Assembly (NCBI GenBank): GCA_963576735.1
Contig: OY755181.1
Location: 17,993,261-18,057,260, forward strand
Length of the DNA: 64,000 nt
Source: Bedellia somnulentella
Taxonomy: Eukaryota > Arthropoda > Insecta > Lepidoptera > Bedelliidae
Direction: 5' to 3'
Shown: piece by piece, positions 10,511-20,371 of the stretch
Position numbering within the stretch: position 1 is the stretch's first letter
How the letters are laid out: every line of letters begins with the position of its first letter
Program-made: the position numbers and the translations under genes
Notes under the pieces: model-generated
Databases searched by the model: none
Told to the model about the DNA's origin: nothing
The model's input: the letters and a program-made list of their open reading frames with translations, nothing else

Positions 10511-13500
10511 TCAATCCTTTTTGGTGACGTCTTGGTTGGCATTGTAGTTGTATCCGTTGTTATTGTATCCATTATTATTGTAACCGTTTTTGTACCAAGA
10601 AGGTCGGTAAGGGTCATAGCCGGTGTTTCGTTGTTCGTATCTATTGTTGTAGAAGTTATTTCTGGTGTAAGGGTTGTAGGGGTCATAGGGTCGAGCGGGG
10701 TCGACTATTCTTCCCGTTATGTTTCCTCCTATCACAGGTCCGACCGGGGGAACGGGTACGGCACCTCGACCGTCTGCCGGAATGTGTACTCCTGATGGTC
10801 TGAAACCTGCAAAGATATTTTTACAAACAACTCCTTATTTGAGTTTTTAACCTTCTTATAAATAATTCCAGGCTAGAGGGGATAGACACAAGATACTAGT
10901 TTGAAAAATAAACATTTATTATGTGTATAATTGGCCTCTTCGTAATATTAGCGCGTGTTGCAGAATCTACGTATTGTTGGGTTATTATACCGTTATTTTC
11001 TGTTGAATTAAACCATACTTCCATGGATTGCAATAAATACTGCTTTCAGCACATAAATTATTATACAGAGAGGGTCCTCATTTATTTTAGTTTCAGTTAT
11101 AATAAAATTGTGATACGGCGTATGAAGTTATAGGAAAGATTGTAAATTAGTAAGTTGTGTAAGAAGCTCTGAACAATATGTATTGAAAACAATAAATATA
11201 TAAAATCCTGTTAATGATTCTAAAACTAACTGTATAATATTCTACATAGACCTAAATATAGTTTATTTCTTGTAAAAAAGGTTAACCTTTGGGGCAAAGT
11301 GGTTTTACCTATTTATTTCGGTGCTCGATACAGCAAGTCTAAATCAAGCAGAGGCTTTTGGTTTACATTCGATTTAGACAAATCCCTTCTGCTTCCATCA
11401 CATTAATCATTTTTCTCATACATGTCCATTTCTTCATCACACTTCCAACACTTGCCTTTTTAGTATATTCTCTAAGCGAACAATACACTTGATATGAATC
11501 AGTAAGTGATTAATAAAACTATTTACCGTTCTCATCAGCTACATAGGATACTTGTATCGGGGTGCCGTCTGGAGCTATGTACGAGTAGCTGCCCTGGACA
11601 ACCTGTGCATTTCCAAAAACAATTATTGGAGTGAAGCCTCCATGTGCTCTGATGTTCCTACTCCGTTATATTACTAACGCCCGATTTCTGAATTGAGTAT
11701 TCAAGCTGAGAACGACTTAAGTATCGTTTTGTCTCATTCAGTTGTTAAGATTTCAATGCGACAGAACGATAGATAAGTTGTTCTCAGCTGGAATACTCAA
11801 TTCAGAAATCGGGCGTTAGTTGCATTATAGTATTTTGTTTGATAAATAAAGAAGTCACAATTTATGTTTTATTGCCCACTACATCTACCATTCTCACGAC
11901 TATGATCTCAAAGAAGGTAGCAAAAGTTCAGTACTAAGTAATTAGGTACTGAATTGTTTTACTTAAAAGCTACAAATGCCTGACGCCCGATTTCTGAATT
12001 GAGTATTTCAGCTGAGAACACCTTAAGTATCGTTCTGTCGCATTGAAATCTTAACAACTGAATGAGACAAAACGATACTTAAGTCGTTCTCAGCTTGAAT
12101 ACTGAATTTAGAAATCGGGCGTTAGTCACCTTATGGGGAATTGTAAGTAACCATTCCTTTCTTCTTGAACTTAAAACTATATTACCGTGTTTATCTAAGT
12201 TACTGTGTATGTGTATCACATTTTTATTTTGTTTCTATTGCATAGATCTCTGCTCGAGATTGTAAAAGATGTAAAGCTAGTATTTATTTTACATTATTTG
12301 ATAAATCATTTAATTCCTAACAGTTGGTGTCGTTCTATAGTCACAACAAATATTTATTAAATATATATACATTAATACTTGCAGCCATAACTTATTACCC
12401 ATTGTGAATTTGCGCAGACAGAGAAGTGAGAAACAATCGCATTTAAATAATGCTTTAAAAAAACCATTTAATAAATGAGCCATCACACATACTGCTATTT
12501 ATTCAACTTGACACTCGAGCATACATTTTCTTTAATTTTTTGTTCAAGTCTGTGATCTAATTGAAAACAGATATATATATTGTCTTAAGTTCATTTCACT
12601 ATTTCTTAATGCAATTATGGCCCAAAGTGAAGAAAGACCACTCGACGACCACAAATAATAATATAGTATACCAAAATACTAACTTGTCCATAAAAGGTAT
12701 CGTTAGTTGCTCATCCAGTATTTAATCTAGACATAGACGTTACCGATGCCGTGTAGTGCCTAGTATGTAGGGCATAGAAGATCACTACCCCTTTCAACCC
12801 ACGGGTGTTGTAAGAGGCGAATAAGGATGTGGGGCTTTTTAAGTGGTTTTGGATGATGCGGTTGGAGACCCATCACCAACGATACTTTATTTCTACCATC
12901 TCCTCTCCTACTAACTTCTAAATGTGGCTGAGGAGTTTTTGGATTTATGGCCGTGAGTATATGTATGTATGTATGTATATTGACGTTAAAAAATCTTTGC
13001 TTTTAGTTGAACAAGTTCTTTACTGACCTGAGTCCCCTGGGGTTCTCCATTGTTATCAATGAAAGCGTCTCGCAAGTAACCATTTTCCTGGGCCTGCTTT
13101 CCATCTGCTGTCGTGAAACTAAAACAAAATTGCTGAATCAGCTGCTGGTTTTATTTCCACGCCCTTGGTGGTAGATTTACTCATAATTTATACAACAAGA
13201 AATCTCCTTCTCACCAATTGTTCTAAGTACCTACAATTTGCTGCACAGTAGATACATGTGACAGTGAGCAAGCCTTTGCTTTGTATCTATGTATTGTCAC
13301 ATGACTAAGTTGAACCATTAAATAGTCTTGATAAATCTACAACACATATGACTTAAGAAAGGACGCATTGTTGAAGGCGCGAATCAGGTTTTGTACCCAT
13401 GCCATTTTGTATAAAATGCGGCACTTTTATACTGATCCACCAAAGCTGGTCCCTTTTTTTCTGTCCTGTACTCACGACTATAAGAAGAGGGGTAACAATC

Positions 13501-14063
13501 AAAATGGGTTAATATATTTTACCAAAGTAACCTTAGCACCCTCATGGGACCTATACGAAATAAAATAGAATACAAAATAATTGGTCGCACATAAAAAAAA
13601 TTTACAGAATTTCGGTACAAAAGCAAAAGTACAATTGGCGGTTTTATCACTAAAAGCGATTACAGACAACCCTTGAATGGTAAGATCAATCGAAAATAAT
13701 CAGGTTAGGTAGATGATCAATAACATGGAGGAACAAGTATATATGTATGTGTGTGTAAAGCATTTGCACACCAGAAAAGATTCATTTGATTTGATTCATT
13801 TACCTGAAAGCATAAGTTCCATCATAAGGTCCCTCGCTAGAATAGGTGACAATTGGGACAGCAGGTCCCGGTACAACAGCGCCATTATTGTAGTACGGGT
13901 TCCTAATCCCTGGAGCCCCAGGGACGGGACCAACTCCCGGGACCGGGAAGGGTCGGTTTCCCGGGACAAAAGGCGGCAGACCACCCACAGGGCCCACTGG
14001 TGGGGGCAGCACTTGAGCTTGGCTGACCAAACTCGCGCATAATAGGAAGAATAATCGATACAT
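10511..14063 (-). CDS. RR-1 cuticular protein (chitin-binding type 4)
   Basis: Four exons join in frame to 240 residues: 13804-14063, 13028-13118, 11527-11602 and 10511-10806, all with GT-AG borders (phases 2, 0, 1). The product is a secreted structural protein of cuticle. A signal peptide ([16 protein letters not shown]) is followed by a Pro/Gly-rich segment. Then comes a Rebers-Riddiford domain with [35 protein letters not shown] and [12 protein letters not shown], the RR-1 form of the chitin-binding consensus. The tail is rich in Tyr, Asn and Pro ([21 protein letters not shown]). The ATG directly follows tttaaattacag, so an upstream untranslated exon, or a few residues in an earlier exon, is likely; I did not find it. 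Introns hold MITEs and SINEs but the frame is intact. Confidence 0.9.
11372..11485 (-). mobile_element. Decayed RTE 3' end fragment
   Basis: Inside intron 3 of the cuticular protein gene. The plus strand has tgcttccatcacattaatc, ttctcatacatgtcc and cttgcctttttag, diverged from the 3' coding end of the RTE LINE at 49.7-52.7 kb. Confidence 0.55.
11674..11819. mobile_element. Palindromic MITE, copy 1
   Basis: Almost perfect hairpin of 146 bases: ctaacgcccgatttctgaat against its complement attcagaaatcgggcgttag. The small asymmetric centre (cagttgttaagatttc) gives an orientation. Located in intron 2 of the cuticular protein gene. Confidence 0.9.
11982..12124. mobile_element. Palindromic MITE, copy 2 (inverted to copy 1)
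   Basis: Same family as 11674-11819 and in the same intron, but the centre reads gaaatcttaacaactg, so it is inserted in the opposite direction. Confidence 0.9.
12747..12980 (+). mobile_element. SINE family A copy
   Basis: Contains gcggttggagacccatcacc, tggctgaggagtttttg and gccgtgagtatatgtatg, ending in a TATG repeat. In intron 2 of the cuticular protein gene; somewhat diverged at the head. Confidence 0.75.
13245..13410 (-). mobile_element. Decayed SINE family B fragment
   Basis: The plus strand has attgtcacatgactaagt, cacatatgacttaagaaagg and cattgttgaaggc, recognisable but worn matches to the SINE B body at 5777-6138. It starts in the intron 127 bases beyond the cuticular exon at 13028-13118. 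Confidence 0.5.
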
Positions 14064-15335
14064 CTGTAATTTAAGACAGTATTTTTAGACTATGTGGAAA
14101 AGATGTTGACCCTTTGCGGTTTAACTTAAACAAGTTGAGTTATTTTCCTAAATTTAGGGTTTGTAGTTTTGTAAATGGTAAGATGATCCTTGATACATAA
14201 AAAAAATATTAAATAATTGAGTCAAGCTTGAGCGGGTAACAAAAAAAGAAGTGAGAAAATGAAGTGCGTATACTCGTTGCCGCTAATAATTTTATAATAA
14301 AAATAATTTTAACCTCATATTTGAATTCAATAAATGATTAAGTAGGGTTTGGGCACTTCTCATTGTTAGGAAACACAAACAATAAATAGATACTCTAAAA
14401 ATATATTGATAGAGTGGAATTGTAACGTGCCTCTACTTTGAAAGGAGCTAAGGAACAAAGATTCAAATATCATTTATGTACCGCAATAATAATATGAGGG
14501 TTTTCCAAACTTTCAGAATCAATTATTAAAGAAAGATTTAACTATAATATAAAAGTTTCTGTTCACGAAAGTTTCTGTTCACTAGCTCCCAACTGCATTA
14601 TACGTATTTATCAATCACTTAAAAATCTATAGTTCTTAACGAACACATTGGAAGACTATTCTGGTTTTGATGACCAACACAACATGGTATAGTGCTCCCA
14701 TATGTATTACCAAAAATATTTTTTTAAATAAAACTATGTATCTCTTCAACCTTATCCTTCTAACACTTTTTCAAACAAGTGCAACTTAATACGTACATTG
14801 CCAACGTCTGCACAAGCTGTTAACCAAATGCTACTGTTGCCGTGAGATCTAATTTTACCATTTATATCAGCTGCTTCCCGATATTTTTTGTTGAGCCATA
14901 CCTCCGGAACGTGAGGCTGACACACGTCATGCTAACAATCACTTATTACTTCAGACAATGTATCTCACAAAGAGCCAATCACGATGAGCAGAAATCATTT
15001 AGCAATTTGAAAACGAAATTACTGCAAATGCGGCGAACAAGCGAGCAAAGGATATTATCCACTCATGTCTTGCACAAACACCAGAGGAGCCTTTAATTTG
15101 GCGAACTGTCATTAGGACAATCATCTGATTGATAATTGGGGAGCAATGTTGCATGCTGGTAGTTTGAGCTCAACCTTCGATAACAGTTTGGTAAATGGAT
15201 CGTTTTTTAAAGGTATGGAATGGCTTTTCAATGGTAGTTGTTAGATGTGAATTCTCATTCATAGCCTATTCAAAATTAAATCCTTTTCAATGAAATAGAT
15301 AGGTTGTCATTTAAATTTGTAGCAAGGAATTTCGT
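14064..15335. other. Upstream region of the cuticular protein gene
   Basis: It should hold the promoter and any 5' non-coding exon of the minus-strand cuticular protein gene. I see no convincing TATA box or first exon, and no other coding block. A short frame at 14842-15096 lacks support. Confidence 0.45.
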
Positions 15336-15578
15336 TGTTGCGACTTAGAATAGCACTAACTAATTAATTCCCGCGGGTGTCGAAAGAGATTACTTAACAT
15401 AACGTGACTTTTCAATGACTGTTGGGCGATATGACAGGAGTAGAGTTCCATCACTAACTCTCCTTAATTTTCTATTATTACCCACTAAAATTCCATAAGT
15501 GCCTGAGAAATTTACAATCCTTAAGTTCTGGCTATTGTTGTGATTTATGGCCGTAATTATGTTATTATGTTTGTATGT
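15336..15578 (+). mobile_element. Decayed SINE family A copy at LINE insertion point
   Basis: Worn match (cgacttagaatagcactaac ... gggcgatatgacagg ... ttatggccgtaattatg). The CR1-like LINE begins just after its TATG-like tail, so the LINE probably inserted at or near that tail. Confidence 0.55.
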
Positions 15579-15587
15579 TATTTAGTA

Positions 15588-15680
15588 CTGACAAAAAAAA
15601 TAGATGGTGTTGAGTTACCCGTCTCTAAGATAAGAAAGTTACGAGATATTGCTGATATTTTTGGAGAAGCTACCGTTTGA
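15588..15680 (+). pseudogene. C-terminal end of LINE ORF1
   Basis: Thirty sense codons ending in TGA at 15678-15680, the tail of an ORF1 RNA-binding protein by position and composition. The rest was lost by 5' truncation. Confidence 0.6.
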
Positions 15681-16215
15681 AAAACCATTGGTATATCATA
15701 CATTGTATTATTACTTATACTATTTTTATAAGTTCTTATTTAAATTATTTCGTTATATGTATTTAACTACGATTTCTTTTATATTTTTTAACTACTGTTT
15801 TGTCTGTTATTTCAAATTATTATGTTCTGAAGTAGATAGCTATATTTTATTCATTTTAGCATTTGTTGCCAAACAAAATTTTCTTGTTTATTTGATTCGC
15901 TGGGAAGTTAATTATTATAAGATGGTTTTATTGAATAGTTTATATTACACAACAGTGAAACAAAGGACACACGAAGGCGTCATTATGTGTATATTGTATT
16001 TGATTGTAGTATATTTATATAAACTCATCTCTATATATGTAGTCGTTCCAATATATTTATTTCATTATGCAATATTAATACTTGGAAGGGATAGATTCTT
16101 TGTACCGATTCACTATTATAACAGTTCGTTTATGCATATTAATTATAATATTTGTATTTTGTTATTTCTTTATTTATTTAAACTATACAGTTTTTATTTA
16201 ATTTATATTTTATAA
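15634..16215 (+). CDS. Inter-ORF hydrophobic frame of the CR1-like LINE (putative)
   Basis: A stop-free frame overlaps the end of ORF1 in its +1 frame and ends 12 bases before the ORF2 ATG. From 15649 it is 188 codons with no internal ATG start of note; the first codons read LLIFLEKLPFEKPLVYH. The predicted peptide is dominated by Tyr, Leu, Ile and Phe and would be a multi-pass membrane protein if made. The DNA is strongly T-rich, which lowers stop frequency and favours just these residues, so chance is possible. The second CR1-like LINE has a similar frame in the same relative phase. I recognise no family. Confidence 0.35.
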   Translation, partial: ESYEILLIFLEKLPFEKPLVYHTLYYYLYYFYKFLFKLFRYMYLTTISFIFFNYCFVCYFKLLCSEVDSYILFILAFVAKQNFLVYLIRWEVNYYKMVLLNSLYYTTVKQRTHEGVIMCILYLIVVYLYKLISIYVVVPIYLFHYAILILGRDRFFVPIHYYNSSFMHINYNICILLFLYLFKLYSFYLIYIL

Positions 16216-16227
16216 AACGAGTTTGCC

Positions 16228-19071
16228 ATGATTCGTATTAAGAATCTTCAGTTTGCACTTTTTAATGCGGGGTCCTTGGGTACGGGGCATGACGAGTTAA
16301 CTTCTATTATACTTGACTTAGGACCAGACATAATAGCTATAAATGAGACATGGTTACGTGAAGGTCGGGAAGACGTGGCCCCGAGAGTGCCAGGTTATCG
16401 TCTGAAGCATATCCCACGACCACTCAATTTGCGCTCACGTGGGGGTGGGGTAGGATTTTACTTGCGACAGGGTTTAACTGCCAGGCTATACCCACATCCT
16501 CCCTCTACGACCGTGGAACAAATGTGGTTACGTCTTACCGTAAGTGGCATACGGTTTTTAGTGGGTACCGCGTACCGCCCACCATGGCTCAGCGCTGATC
16601 AGTTCTTTGACGCTTTGACAGATACTATCTTTTCGAATGGTAACTATGACAGACTTATACTCATGGGAGATTTCAATATTGATTTTTCTGATGAAAGCGA
16701 TCGAAACTATCGACATTTGAAACATTTTTTGACAACGGTTAACTTGACACAAATTGTTACAGAACCGACACATTTTACAGAACACAGTGAAACAACTATT
16801 GACTTAATTTGTACCGACGCCCCTACTCGAACCGTAAATGTTTTTCATATTCCTCAATTGGGTCATCATGCTTTTGTTACAATGGCTATTGACGTTAAAA
16901 AACCTAAACCTGTGCCAAAACTAATTACTTACCGACCACTGACTGATATTGACTTAGACACGTTTAATGATGACGTTGAAAATGCGAATTGGAACTCGAT
17001 CAAAACACTCGATGATATAGACGATATGATATCCCAGTTTAATTTCTTGATTACTAGTTTATATGACCATCACGCTCCACTTAAAACAATTGTTGTGAAA
17101 GATACACCAAAACCATGGTTGACTCCCAACATGAGGTTGATGATGCGACTTCGGGATGAAGCACATAGTAAGGCTAAGAGGGAGAAGAGTGAGACTAGCA
17201 TTAAGTACTATAAAGATTTGAAACACCAAGTTATATCATCGCTACATTCTGAAAAAAAGGCTTTTTTTGAGCATTCCATTAACAATAATGATGGTGATTC
17301 AGGAACCCTTTGGAAAAATTTAAAACGTTATATCTTACCAAATAAGCGCGATGTGGAACTGCCTCCTTATTTTGATGACCCAGATAAGATTAATGATTTT
17401 TTCTGTACCGTTCCAGGATCTTGTAATGTTAGCATATCAGACTTGACTTTTTTCGAGTTTAACCGCTACGGAGACAGCACATTATCATTGGAACCAGTGA
17501 CGAGCGATGTTGTTTATAAAGCTGTCAAAAAAATCAAAACCAAAGCTACAGGTCTCGACCGAATAAATATTGACATGATACTTTTGACATTTCCTACTAC
17601 ACTTGACATATTGACGGCTATTGTTAACAAGAGCATTATCTCTAGTAAATTTCCCTCTTTCTGGAAAACAGCCAAGATCACACCGCTCCCGAAAAAACCT
17701 AATCCTACCCTTACTTCCGATTTACGAGCAATTAGTATACTCCCATGTGCATCGAAGATAGTAGAAAGGGTGGTATATGATCAGCTTTCGAAATACCTAG
17801 AGGGGTATAATATTTTGCCGGAGCTTCAATCCGGTTTTCGCAAAAGCCATTCAACAGCAACAGCGCTGTTAGATGTTGTCGATAATGTTTTAAAAGATCG
17901 CGATAGTGGGTTAAGCACGTTACTGGCATTATTAGATTTTTCTAGGGCTTTCGATTGTTTGTTTTCTACCCTGGCTCTATCCAAGATGTCGTATTATGGA
18001 TTTGATGTCGCTGCAGTTCGTTGGTTCGACAGTTATTTGTCCGACCGTAAACAATTCGTTGAATTACGTAAGAGGAATGGTGTGGTCCTTACATCCTCCG
18101 AAAGAACACTAGAACGAGGAGTCCCCCAGGGTTCGATATTGGGTCCACTTCTGTTTATTCTCTACACTGCAGATCTTGTAAATAGTATTAAAAAATGCAA
18201 GTTTCATATATATGCAGATGATTTGCAACTATACATTTCTGGTCATCCCAAAAATATAGTAAATACGGTAGGAAAACTAAATGATGATCTAGATCAAATT
18301 GCTGCTTGGACGGAAAAGAATTGCCTTGTTCTGAACCCGGTGAAATCAAAGTTCATGGTTCTTGGTACTAAGACTCAAATCTCTAATACGTTGGAGGCCT
18401 TAACGACTTGTGATGTCGCTATCAGGGATCAACCATTAGAAAGAGTCGATGAAGCACGAAATCTAGGCATACTGATGGACGGGGAACTGCGGTTCGAAAA
18501 CCATGTTCTGTCAGTAGTTAGTAACTGCTTCTATCGACTCAAAATACTATACAATATACGCGATTACCTGAGTGAGAATTTGCGTGTTCAACTTTGCGAA
18601 TCGTTGATATTGTCTAGAGTAAACTATTGTGACGTGGTCTATGGTGGTTGCATACTGGGTCGTACACAAAGGCTTATACAACGTGTGCAAAACGCATGCG
18701 CACGTTTTTGTTTTCGTGTTCCTCGTCGCTCCCACATTACCCCGTACTTGGACGAAGCAAAACTTTTAAACATGAAGGGTCGTAGGTGTTTGCATCTCGC
18801 GACTCTGATGTTCGGTGTGGTTAGGTTGGAATCACCGGCTTATTTGCATAAAAAACTGCAATGGTCTAAAAGTGACTATCAGTTCAAAGTCAGGGCGATC
18901 TTGCCTCTGCACCGATCAGTAGCGTTTCGAGGTAGTTTTAGGTTTGCTGCGTCCAAGTGCTGGAACGATATTCCCCCTCCCATACGTGCAGTGACTGGTA
19001 GGACCACTTTTAAGCGCAAGCTTAAAAAGTACCTACTAGCCCTTCAAAACCCGCTCAACAAGGCTCCATAG
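16228..19071 (+). CDS. LINE ORF2: endonuclease-reverse transcriptase (947 aa)
   Basis: Makes the nick and cDNA for target-primed reverse transcription. The N-terminal apurinic-type endonuclease (about residues 1-230) shows FNAGSL, INETWL, GTAYRPP, LMGDFNID, IDLICTD and GHHAF, covering the expected catalytic Asn, Glu, Asp and His positions. The reverse transcriptase (about 440-720) shows SGFRKSHSTATALLD, LLDFSRAFDCL, GVPQGSILGPLLF and the catalytic YADD. The C-terminal part ends FKRKLKKYLLALQNP. There is no stop or frameshift, so the protein could be active, although the missing 5' end of the element should prevent its own expression. Clade: CR1-like by similarity to its partner at 53.7 kb, which has a PHD-type ORF1; a Jockey-like label cannot be excluded. 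Confidence 0.9.
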   Translation: MIRIKNLQFALFNAGSLGTGHDELTSIILDLGPDIIAINETWLREGREDVAPRVPGYRLKHIPRPLNLRSRGGGVGFYLRQGLTARLYPHPPSTTVEQMWLRLTVSGIRFLVGTAYRPPWLSADQFFDALTDTIFSNGNYDRLILMGDFNIDFSDESDRNYRHLKHFLTTVNLTQIVTEPTHFTEHSETTIDLICTDAPTRTVNVFHIPQLGHHAFVTMAIDVKKPKPVPKLITYRPLTDIDLDTFNDDVENANWNSIKTLDDIDDMISQFNFLITSLYDHHAPLKTIVVKDTPKPWLTPNMRLMMRLRDEAHSKAKREKSETSIKYYKDLKHQVISSLHSEKKAFFEHSINNNDGDSGTLWKNLKRYILPNKRDVELPPYFDDPDKINDFFCTVPGSCNVSISDLTFFEFNRYGDSTLSLEPVTSDVVYKAVKKIKTKATGLDRINIDMILLTFPTTLDILTAIVNKSIISSKFPSFWKTAKITPLPKKPNPTLTSDLRAISILPCASKIVERVVYDQLSKYLEGYNILPELQSGFRKSHSTATALLDVVDNVLKDRDSGLSTLLALLDFSRAFDCLFSTLALSKMSYYGFDVAAVRWFDSYLSDRKQFVELRKRNGVVLTSSERTLERGVPQGSILGPLLFILYTADLVNSIKKCKFHIYADDLQLYISGHPKNIVNTVGKLNDDLDQIAAWTEKNCLVLNPVKSKFMVLGTKTQISNTLEALTTCDVAIRDQPLERVDEARNLGILMDGELRFENHVLSVVSNCFYRLKILYNIRDYLSENLRVQLCESLILSRVNYCDVVYGGCILGRTQRLIQRVQNACARFCFRVPRRSHITPYLDEAKLLNMKGRRCLHLATLMFGVVRLESPAYLHKKLQWSKSDYQFKVRAILPLHRSVAFRGSFRFAASKCWNDIPPPIRAVTGRTTFKRKLKKYLLALQNPLNKAP

Positions 19072-19701
19072 AGAATTTTTCTCATAGAATTCTATCCTAT
19101 CCAATCCTGTTTTCTATTTTCTATGTTTCATAATTAATGTATAAGTAAAAATAATATTTAATATATATCGAATATTTTGTTTATATATTTATACTTTAGA
19201 ATGTAATAGTAATGTACCAATAATGTATATATATTTTTTTTTCTGTCCTATTTTTTTATAACATCTATGAGCTATATATTTATATCGACTGTTATAAATA
19301 TATATAAATATAAGTAATGTATTATAATCCGCTTGTGTAACTCTCGTGTTGTCACTGGTGATGGCGCTGACTGAAAATCAGTGCTGTGAGGTCAAACCTC
19401 GCAGCTTTTGCTGAGTCAGTGCCCTTTCGCTGCAAAAGGGCGCAAAGTTTTAACATTATTGTTTAGTTCCGTTTAATTTTATAATGATCTCTGTTTTTTT
19501 TTCTATTATTTTGTTTTCTTTTGACACTGTTCACAGGTTTGTTTACTTTGTTTTTAACTTTTCCTTTTAAATGTTTTTGATTTATTTTAAATTTATTTTT
19601 CTTTAGTTTTAAGTTTTATTATTTTTTGTGTTGTGTTTTAATTTGTGCCATATTTGCTGCGAATAAACTTTATTCTTCTTCTTCTTCTTCTTCTTCTTCT
19701 A

Positions 19702-19790
19702 AAAGTCCCGTACCGTTAGTCGCCTCTTACGGTCACCCATCGGTAGAAACGGGGTAGTGCTATTCTAAGACGACACTACGCGGCAACTAC
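19702..19790 (-). mobile_element. SINE family A head fragment
   Basis: The minus strand reads cgtcttagaatagcactacc and gtaagaggcgactaacgg, the 5' end of the SINE only. It abuts the TTC tail of the LINE. Confidence 0.7.
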
Positions 19791-19829
19791 ACTACTTCTT
19801 TAGTACGTAATTCAAATTATAAGTTATTG

Positions 19830-20285
19830 TACTTCGCATTGGGTCAAAAGAATGGATGAACGTAAAATGGCAAAAGAGATATATAGAGCCAATGTTGATG
19901 GTGTTGCTAGTAGAGGACGGCCGCGTAAGATCTTTGAAAACGTTATTACGAAGCTGTGTAGTGTCGGCTTAGAATAGCACTACCACATTTCTTCCGGTGG
20001 GTGTACGTACGAGTTTTGGGCGATGCGGTTGGAGACCCATCACCAACAACCTTTATTCTACCATCTTTTCCCCACGCAACTTTCAAAAGTGGCTGAGGAA
20101 TTTCTGATTCCTTAGCTCTGGCTACCCCTTCTAGGGATTTATAGCCGTGAGTATATGTATGTATGTTATTACAAAGGCCAAAGTCCATAATGAAAAGAAT
20201 AAAAGAGCGTGTATGAGAAGAATGGTGAATGTGATAGAAGCAAGAGATATTTGCCTGGATCGTACAAAATGGGAACAACGGCCGG
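19830..20285 (+). mobile_element. RTE 3' remnant with SINE A nested inside
   Basis: Two parts, 19830-19952 and 20166-20285, read in one line as a decayed RTE C-terminus: AKEIYRANVDGVASRGRPRK, then NKRACMRRM and ARDICLDRTKWE. A SINE A copy (19953-20165) sits between them, flanked by ttattacgaag and ttattacaaag. The remnant ends about 90 bases before the membrane-protein exon at 20372. Confidence 0.8.
19953..20165 (+). mobile_element. SINE family A copy nested in RTE remnant
   Basis: Starts gctgtgtagtgtcggcttag, has ggttggagacccatcacc and ends gccgtgagtatatgtatg. An 11-base target duplication with one mismatch flanks it. Confidence 0.85.
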
Positions 20286-20371
20286 CCGTTGATACTTGAG
20301 TATATAATTTATATACGTTTGCTTTGTCGAATTATAAACTATGAGTAATACTTTATTTATATTTTTTACAG

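Larger units (their letters stand above)
15588..19700 (+). mobile_element. CR1-like LINE, 5' truncated, intact ORF2
   Basis: The element starts inside ORF1: only the last 30 codons (15588-15680, ...SKIRKLRDIADIFGEATV) remain, as expected when reverse transcription stops early. After an inter-ORF segment comes the 947-codon ORF2. The 3' untranslated part (19072-19700) ends in aataaactttatt and a TTC repeat. Short microsatellite tails instead of poly(A) are usual in the CR1/L2 group. It is a relative of the LINE at 53.2-58.5 kb but clearly a different subfamily. Confidence 0.85.

Noticed and set aside
10472..10795. Plus-strand 107-codon frame opposite the last cuticular exon
   Set aside because: It is the antisense shadow of the Tyr/Asn-rich RR-1 protein tail.
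13713..14042. Plus-strand 109-codon frame opposite cuticular exon 1
   Set aside because: Antisense shadow of the Pro/Gly-rich coding sequence.
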